Virus record (IMG/VR): IMGVR_UViG_3300023215_000864
Location: 1-25,251 of that record
DNA: 25,251 nt
From: a virus
Strand: one strand, 5' to 3'
This document shows positions 21,277 to 25,251 of this stretch, in pieces. Position numbers and translations under genes: made by a program. Within the stretch, counting starts at the first letter, position 1, and every line of letters begins with the position of its first letter. The notes below the pieces were generated by a model. The model worked only from the letters and a program-made list of their open reading frames with translations. It made no database searches and was not told the origin of the DNA.

Positions 21277-21317
21277 TGGTGCGTCCGACAGGAGTCGAAC
21301 CTGCGACATTTGGCTTC
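21277..21317 (-). other. Attachment-site core (attP) derived from a tRNA 3' end
   Basis: On the minus strand this reads as the 3' part of a tRNA. There are the tail of an anticodon loop (GAA), stem GCCAA, variable ATGTC, T stem-loop GCAGG-TTCGACT-CCTGT, acceptor strand CGGACGC, discriminator A and CCA. The matching 5' half is absent, so it is not a tRNA gene. The acceptor and loop fit a bacterial tRNA-Arg, anticodon ACG being most likely. It lies between two arm-type repeats and next to int, as expected for attP. Confidence 0.75.
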
Positions 21318-21456
21318 AATGTACTGTGTTGAATTATATAACACTGACACGCTCACTAAAATCCTCTTGTATCAAGCATTTATAAGTCATTCTCATTTTT
21401 TCTAACAAGGCTTACGCACCAGAAAGAACCTTATTATTCTCACAATCCCGATATAA

Positions 21457-21484
21457 ATGGGGTATTATTGGGGTATTTAAAATC
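21457..21484. repeat. Integrase arm-type repeat, right of the att core
   Basis: ATGGGGTA (21457-21464) followed by TGGGGTATTTAAAATC (21469-21484), the same arrangement as at 21216-21244 with one base less between elements. It ends 14 bases before the int ATG, so binding here could also repress int. Confidence 0.6.
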
Positions 21485-21498
21485 ATTTCTTGGTTATT

Positions 21499-23067
21499 AT
21501 GCAAGTTAAATTAACAAACCTTTATATTAAAAACTTAAAAGCAGAAGCAACAGTGTGGCGAGTCATGGACTCTATCACAAAGTCATTTTATGTTGAGGTT
21601 AGACCTAAGAGTAAAAAAAATCCAGACAAGCCAATTTTAAAAACTTATCAATATCGTTGGAGATATAATTCTAAGGCGTTTGGAAAGGGAGATACCTATC
21701 TTCGTATTAATGATGTGAATTATATATCACTTGAAGATGCTAGGGAAGAAGCTAGGAAGTGTCATAAATCTGCCAAAGCTGGCAACGATCCTAGACTGGT
21801 ACTCAACCAAGTAGTTAAAAGTGATGGTGATAATACTCTTACTGAGATGTTTAAAGGTAGCTTTAAAGGCCGCACAGGCTTTTTCCCCGAAGAGTTTAAC
21901 CCTAAGATTGATGGGTTTGTTGATAGCTATAAACTTGCATCAGCCATAGATAACGATAAAGTAGGCTTAACAACTGCCAGTGATATGAAGTCAAGAGTTG
22001 AAAGGTATTTGCTACCTGCTTTAGGTGGGTGTGATGTCAGAAAGATCACTCCTAATGACCTTGTAAGGGTCATTAAAACCATTAAACCTATAATCAAAAC
22101 AGGCAAAGATGGAGAAAAATACACCTGCCACAGGTTCAGTGTAAGAGATAAGTTATATCAAGACATGCAGTACATATTCAATTACGCACAAGGCGAATTT
22201 CCTGAAATGCTATATTCTCCCACCCAAGGTGTTGACATGAAGCAGCTTACTAAAGGTTCTGCCATTGTAAAAACACACAGGGTTAGTACAATCGATATAG
22301 ATGGAATTCAGACAATTATGTGGAAAATCTGTAGTCATATCACCACATCAACTAGAATGTCTTGGCAAATGAAGGTCGCTACATTGGCTTTAGCTTTGAC
22401 TCATTTAAGACCAAAAGAATTAACTGGCCTTAGATGGGAAGAAGTAGACTTTAATAAGGGTTTAATCGATATTCCTGGCATATATGAGCCGCACACACAA
22501 AAGCCAGAAAGACGGATGAAAATGGGCTTGGACCACATTGTGCCAATGAGTAGGCAATTACATGGTTTATTAAAGTACGCTAAAGTGTGCAGCAAGAAAG
22601 AGGGAATTGTTTCTAGGTATGTTTTTCCTTCGTCTACAAAGTACAGTAAAAAGAATTTGAGGGTTTTCAACGAAGATGGCACAGAATATATAGATAAATG
22701 TATTTCTATTTCTGGTTTAGAGGATGCATTAAAAAGAATGGGAGTCTGTAATAAAACCGAATTAACACCGCACGGCTGGAGGGCAATGGCATCGACTTCA
22801 TTAAATGGTGGGTTAGTAATTAATGATATAAAGAAAGACTATGAATCCAAGTGGATAGAAGTGGCGCTGTCTCATAGTTCGATTAAAAAGGAAGATGGTG
22901 GAGCAATGGCAAAGCCTTATAATCGTGCAAAATATCTCCCCGAAAGAATCAGAATGGCACAAGATTGGACTGATTTTCTTGAAGGCTTTATGCTGACGGC
23001 CCCGTCAATTAAATCGACATCATTACAAAGTCTTGATAACCTCATATATAGAGGGTTAGATATATAG
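21499..23067 (+). CDS. int: Tyrosine-recombinase integrase (P4-like)
   Basis: This 522-residue protein is longer than the usual 390-450. The N-terminal arm-binding domain (about 1-100) has SFYVEVRP and the EDAREEARKCHKSAKAGNDP motif of DUF4102 integrases. A core-binding helical domain follows, with extra residues around 105-190. Catalytic residues are R304 (HLRPKEL), H425 and R428 (HGWR), H459 (LSHSS) and Y479 (AKYLPER), all present. ATG 21499 is preferred to TTG 21490, though the ribosome-binding site is weak. It should recombine the 21277-21317 core with a host tRNA. Its last codons fall inside a TATATAGAGGGTTAGA repeat. Confidence 0.93.
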   Translation: MQVKLTNLYIKNLKAEATVWRVMDSITKSFYVEVRPKSKKNPDKPILKTYQYRWRYNSKAFGKGDTYLRINDVNYISLEDAREEARKCHKSAKAGNDPRLVLNQVVKSDGDNTLTEMFKGSFKGRTGFFPEEFNPKIDGFVDSYKLASAIDNDKVGLTTASDMKSRVERYLLPALGGCDVRKITPNDLVRVIKTIKPIIKTGKDGEKYTCHRFSVRDKLYQDMQYIFNYAQGEFPEMLYSPTQGVDMKQLTKGSAIVKTHRVSTIDIDGIQTIMWKICSHITTSTRMSWQMKVATLALALTHLRPKELTGLRWEEVDFNKGLIDIPGIYEPHTQKPERRMKMGLDHIVPMSRQLHGLLKYAKVCSKKEGIVSRYVFPSSTKYSKKNLRVFNEDGTEYIDKCISISGLEDALKRMGVCNKTELTPHGWRAMASTSLNGGLVINDIKKDYESKWIEVALSHSSIKKEDGGAMAKPYNRAKYLPERIRMAQDWTDFLEGFMLTAPSIKSTSLQSLDNLIYRGLDI

Positions 23068-23462
23068 GTCCATTACCTATATAGAGGGTTAGACCTATAG
23101 ACGATCCAACAGGCCCTTGATTTTGTCTATATTGGTATCCCCTGGCAACTGCTGCCATTTGTCGAAATAGCCTTGATCTGAGGGCTTGAATCCTATAACA
23201 ATTCTATTGAGTGTTTTATTCCATTCCGAAGATGTAATGATATTCTTTTTTCGAGTTACTTCTGATGTTTTTCTCATTCACAAAGTATACTATAATTGTT
23301 CATTGTTCATATCACATATTACTCATATAGCCAGGTTAGACCATTAGGCATATAGGCTTATTTGCCTCATATACAGGATTAGACTATTAGGCGTATATAG
23401 CCAGGTTAGGCATATAGGCTCATTAGACTTATAGGTTCATTAGATATATAGACTTATAGGCT
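23045..23462. repeat. Array of degenerate TATATAG...TTAGA repeats
   Basis: TATATAGAGGGTTAGA occurs at 23045-23060 (inside the int 3' end) and 23078-23093. Related units flank the next small gene: ATATAGCCAGGTTAG at 23325-23339 and 23395-23409, CATATAGGCTTATT at 23349-23362, CATATAGGCTCATT at 23411-23424, and further TATAGG/TTAGA pieces up to 23462. Units are direct, short and unevenly spaced, which suits iterons or binding sites better than CRISPR. Confidence 0.6.
23095..23277 (-). CDS. Small protein inside the repeat array, function unknown
   Basis: This 60-residue basic protein (RKTSEVTRKKNIITSSEWNK at the start, NIDKIKGLLDRL at the end) is encoded opposite to int, and its stop lies next to the second TATATAGAGGG repeat. 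There is no Shine-Dalgarno; a TATACT -10-like element lies about 8 bases upstream of the ATG, so any message could be leaderless. The basic start and position suggest DNA binding, perhaps to the repeats, but no family is recognised. It could be a chance frame. Confidence 0.45.
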   Translation of the reverse strand: MRKTSEVTRKKNIITSSEWNKTLNRIVIGFKPSDQGYFDKWQQLPGDTNIDKIKGLLDRL

Positions 23463-23464
23463 GT

Positions 23465-23740
23465 TTGATCGGGGATCCCATAGAATAATATTCTAAGATC
23501 CGGACAGGATCCTATACCATTGAGAGAAAATTATTTTCAAATTTGCTCTTTTTAGAGATTGTTTTTAATCTTTTTTGCGTTCCTGTATTAAGCCCAACAC
23601 CCTTAAAACCCGCATTTAAAGCAATGCTTTGCTATTGCCGGCATTCAGATATACGCTATATCGTCAAATTTGAAAGCCTATATTAATCAATTCAGGCCGG
23701 CAGCACCCAAAACAAGCTAATACAGCCGGTTTTCTTAATT
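23465..23740. other. Palindrome- and GATC-rich non-coding region
   Basis: No gene is seen from 23278 to 23809. This part holds GGGATCCC (23472-23479), TAGAAT-AAT-ATTCTA (23481-23495), AGGATCCT (23506-23513), AAAGCA-A-TGCTTT (23618-23630), GATATA-CGC-TATATC (23648-23662) and TCAAATTTGA (23664-23673). Four GATC sites fall within 45 bases (23467-23511), followed by an AT-rich run to 23575. A second origin, partition site or regulatory RNA locus could look like this; none is proven. Confidence 0.45.
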
Positions 23741-23764
23741 AGTGGCGCCTTTGTATTGGCCCAT

Positions 23765-23791
23765 AAAAAACGCCCAGTGAAGGGCGTTTTT
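23765..23791. terminator. Bidirectional intrinsic terminator
   Basis: AAAACGCCC (23767-23775) pairs with GGGCGTTTT (23782-23790), with T-runs available on both strands. On the minus strand it ends the accessory operon about 20-40 bases after the stop at 23810. On the plus strand it would stop transcription coming from int. Confidence 0.85.
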
Positions 23792-23809
23792 AGTTTGTTT
23801 GACTATCAA

Positions 23810-24133
23810 CTATACAGCACAAGATGCTAAATAATACGCCTCATTTTCAAGATAAAACTCAAAGCATAGTTGCTTATTAGTCTTTTTACCAGTGTGTAAA
23901 GTTTGTAGTTCATTTTGATCAAATACCCAGGCACTTCTATCAATATCCATTTTAAAAAGTTGCTGTACTTCTTGCCTAAATGTCAAGTAAACGAACCTTT
24001 GAAAGTCAACACACGTTTTGTCGAATTTGCGCTGGTCTACTATCAAGCTGCCCGCTTTACAACCTAAAGCGTATTGACGCGCATTGTTGTACACCGTTTC
24101 AAACTTATTATATTTTTTATTTTTTGCTTTCAT
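23810..24133 (-). CDS. Accessory operon protein, function unknown (last gene)
   Basis: The start at ATG 24133 is favoured by GGAG 6 bases upstream; ATG 24145 gives four extra residues but lies before that GGAG. The 107-residue protein is basic at its start (AKNKKYNKFETVYNNARQYA), then helical and aromatic (DFQRFVYLTFRQEVQQLFKM), with Cys residues not in a metal pattern. No membrane segment or known motif is present. It is the last gene before the bidirectional terminator. Phage accessory genes at such places are often host-takeover or anti-defence factors; that is inference. Confidence 0.55.
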   Translation of the reverse strand: MKAKNKKYNKFETVYNNARQYALGCKAGSLIVDQRKFDKTCVDFQRFVYLTFRQEVQQLFKMDIDRSAWVFDQNELQTLHTGKKTNKQLCFEFYLENEAYYLASCAV

Positions 24134-24151
24134 TTTGATCTCCATTTTTTA

Positions 24152-24367
24152 TTATAGATTTTCTTTTATATACCTATTGCGCAAATCTTCGACAAAGCCT
24201 GTCATATGTTTCACATTGTCCCATATTTGCCCGTAATGAATGGCGATATCTTCATTACTTGGTAAGCGGTCATCTGCCACCAGTCTTTCGTCAGATCCAC
24301 AGTCAAAACATAATTCACCAATAACATCACGGCTGCCGCAACAGGCACAATATATTTGATTTTTCAT
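24152..24367 (-). CDS. Zinc-ribbon protein, function unknown
   Basis: The 71-residue protein has AGGGG 6 bases before its ATG. It opens with a clear zinc ribbon, C7-x2-C10 (YCACCGS) and C20-x2-C23 (LCFDCGS), and continues with a helical acidic part (NEDIAIHYGQIWDNVKHMTG). Such ribbons bind nucleic acids or other proteins. It lies between two unknown genes with small gaps (6-8 bases), so it is co-transcribed with them. A transcription or host-polymerase-modifying role is possible; no specific family is recognised. Confidence 0.65.
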   Translation of the reverse strand: MKNQIYCACCGSRDVIGELCFDCGSDERLVADDRLPSNEDIAIHYGQIWDNVKHMTGFVEDLRNRYIKENL

Positions 24368-24375
24368 AATATCCC

Positions 24376-24903
24376 CTATGTAGTTATAAATATATTTTCT
24401 TCTGTATATTCCAAATCAAACTCAATATCTGAGTAATCGTCAAATGATTGGCATATATAGCTATAAACGTATTGATGCAAAATATTATCTTTATCATTAA
24501 CTGCTTGATCATAGCTATAAAAAGATATATAACCATCGTAAGATTTTGTCGTTTCTTTCAAATACGCTAAAAAATCAGGATCTTTCAAAAGTTTCTTGTT
24601 GAGTTTCAATTGATCCTTTTTTAAAGTGCTGCAGTAGATTATGTCAGTCTCGAAATTGTAGAATTTTGGACTATGTAAACTAATATTTTTATATTCTATG
24701 TCAAGATCATACTCAGAGAAAATATGGTCCGTCAAAACACTGCAATATGATTTTATATAATTGTCGAATGTCGCTTGATAATCGACATAATCACATAAAT
24801 CAATACCTGGCTTAATATCTTCTACAAAATAGTCTATTTGACCATCTATCATGGCCTCATGTAACGAACCATAGAAGCCACCAAAATCAATTCTAATCTT
24901 CAT
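24376..24903 (-). CDS. Very acidic protein, function unknown
   Basis: The 175-residue protein starts MKIRIDFGGFYGSLHEAMID and has an SPKFYNFETDIIYC centre (about residues 78-91). I recall a hypothetical phage/bacterial family with this GGFYxSxH start and SPKxYNFxTD motif, without known function. It is rich in Asp, Glu and Tyr, with few basic residues apart from a KKDQLKLNKKLLK stretch. High negative charge is also a feature of DNA-mimic antirestriction proteins, but no such fold can be claimed. AGGGG lies 6 bases before the ATG, and the start overlaps the upstream gene by ATGA. Confidence 0.6.
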   Translation of the reverse strand: MKIRIDFGGFYGSLHEAMIDGQIDYFVEDIKPGIDLCDYVDYQATFDNYIKSYCSVLTDHIFSEYDLDIEYKNISLHSPKFYNFETDIIYCSTLKKDQLKLNKKLLKDPDFLAYLKETTKSYDGYISFYSYDQAVNDKDNILHQYVYSYICQSFDDYSDIEFDLEYTEENIFITT

Positions 24904-25127
24904 AATCTACCCCTGGTTAATTCCTTCATAAATTCATCGATATTCTCAGTTGGTATATATAATCCTGTTGTTTCGTCTCGAGAATAATTAACACCTTTTT
25001 GTTTTTTCTCGGCAAGATCCCGACAAGTATCAGCAAAAAATCCTTTGTACTTGTTGATCAATTGCCTTTTGTCGGTAATATTTATTCTCATATGATTAAT
25101 TTTTATTTTGTACTCTATGATATTCAT
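24900..25127 (-). CDS. Small basic accessory protein, function unknown
   Basis: The 75-residue protein starts at ATG 25127, with GGAG 8 bases upstream and an ATGA overlap with the gene before it. It is Lys/Ile/Asn-rich at the start (YKIKINHMRINITDKRQL), with a helix KGFFADTCRDLAEKKQKG and an ending ENIDEFMKELTRGRL. An internal ATG (25091) could give a shorter form. No motif is recognised. It is coupled to the acidic protein gene, which may indicate a joint function. Confidence 0.5.
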   Translation of the reverse strand: MNIIEYKIKINHMRINITDKRQLINKYKGFFADTCRDLAEKKQKGVNYSRDETTGLYIPTENIDEFMKELTRGRL

Positions 25128-25251
25128 AACTCTAGCTCCATAAACATTTCACACACATAATAAGACGTAGAGCCAGAATCTACTTCAACGCTGGCGCCAT
25201 CGAACCAATCCATATACCAAAACTCAATAAAATCAATTGATTTATCATAAT
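25124..25251 (-). CDS. Partial accessory protein (N-terminus beyond window)
   Basis: An open frame runs in from the window edge and ends at TGA 25124-25126, overlapping the next ATG. The visible 41 residues are acidic and aromatic (KSIDFIEFWYMDWFDGASVE) with a CEMFMELEL end. Composition resembles the 175-residue protein two genes on. It shows that the minus-strand operon continues to the right. Function is unknown. Confidence 0.5.
   Translation of the reverse strand, partial: YDKSIDFIEFWYMDWFDGASVEVDSGSTSYYVCEMFMELEL

Larger units (their letters stand above)
1..25251. mobile_element. Temperate podovirus-like phage, partial genome
   Basis: Phage genes fill the window: fibres, adaptor, nozzle, ejection-type proteins, DnaB, RusA, Sak-type annealing protein, XRE repressor, AlpA-like protein and a tyrosine integrase. 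No housekeeping gene is recognisable. The site next to the integrase has recombinase arm-type repeats on both sides of a tRNA-derived core, so this reads as a free phage genome or a tandem prophage junction. Terminase, portal, capsid and endolysin must lie outside the window or be unrecognised. The minus-strand block after 23.8 kb could be phage accessory DNA or a different element; nothing visible marks a boundary. Confidence 0.8.

Noticed and set aside
21167-21385. Plus-strand open frame of 72 codons over the att core
   Set aside because: It reads antisense through the tRNA fragment (SGASDRSRTCD), a well-known spurious peptide of tRNA-containing att sites; it also crosses a terminator and has no ribosome-binding site.
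21277-21420. Complete tRNA gene
   Set aside because: Only the anticodon-loop end, T arm and acceptor 3' strand are present; no D arm or 5' acceptor strand follows, so it is an att fragment.
23045-23462. CRISPR array
   Set aside because: Repeat units are short, degenerate and irregularly spaced, spacers are not uniform, and no cas gene is present.

Overview
The window is part of a temperate, short-tailed (podovirus-like) phage genome. It has a T7/P22-style head-tail adaptor and nozzle, ejection-type internal proteins and receptor-binding fibres, plus a lambda-like early region and a P4-type tyrosine integrase. The host is a moderately AT-rich Gram-negative bacterium. A gamma-proteobacterium, possibly marine, is the best guess from the rusA/ninB/ybcO-like nin genes, the lectin-like fibre family and the Arg-type tRNA fragment used as attachment core; this is inference. 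Terminase, portal, major capsid and endolysin genes are not seen, so the window is only part of the genome.

Layout. (1) 1-12940, plus strand: late genes. Two fibre genes come first (10-3407), then a fibre-linked unknown, a cassette of tiny membrane proteins with a holin-like protein (4043-5033), a metallophosphoesterase, adaptor, nozzle, a second collar-type fibre and three internal virion proteins. (2) 12937-17002, minus strand: an early operon read toward the late genes. It holds a RusA-like resolvase, an O-like replication initiator, DnaB helicase, a YbcO/DUF1364 nuclease, several very small proteins, a NinB-like protein and a 55-residue protein. Most neighbours overlap by ATGA. (3) 17003-17190: divergent control region. 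(4) 17191-21152, plus strand: XRE repressor, then a second early region with a Sak/DUF1071 annealing protein, an SSB-like protein with an acidic tip, and an AlpA/Xis-like regulator. (5) 21200-21500: a complete attP-like site. (6) 21499-23067: integrase. (7) 23045-23790: repeats, palindromes and a bidirectional terminator around one small minus-strand gene. (8) 23810 to the window end, minus strand: an accessory operon of unknown proteins.

How it works together. Regions 2 to 6 are arranged like lambda immunity: cI-like repressor, pR toward O/P/nin genes, pL toward recombination/xis/int. A shared 15-bp operator motif, TTGAAC-N3-GTYNA, occurs twice inside the pR region and once over the start of the pL-like promoter. 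The O-like gene carries internal short iterons next to an 18-bp purine/pyrimidine-asymmetric tandem repeat, which resembles lambda ori. The attachment core is the 3' part of a tRNA (Arg-like) and has integrase arm-type repeats on both sides. That is expected of attP in an unintegrated phage, or of a junction between tandem prophages, and not of a single attL or attR.

Least explained are the 23.0-23.8 kb repeat and palindrome region and the 23.8-25.25 kb accessory operon, which contains a zinc ribbon and a very acidic protein. They are the best places here to look for something undescribed.
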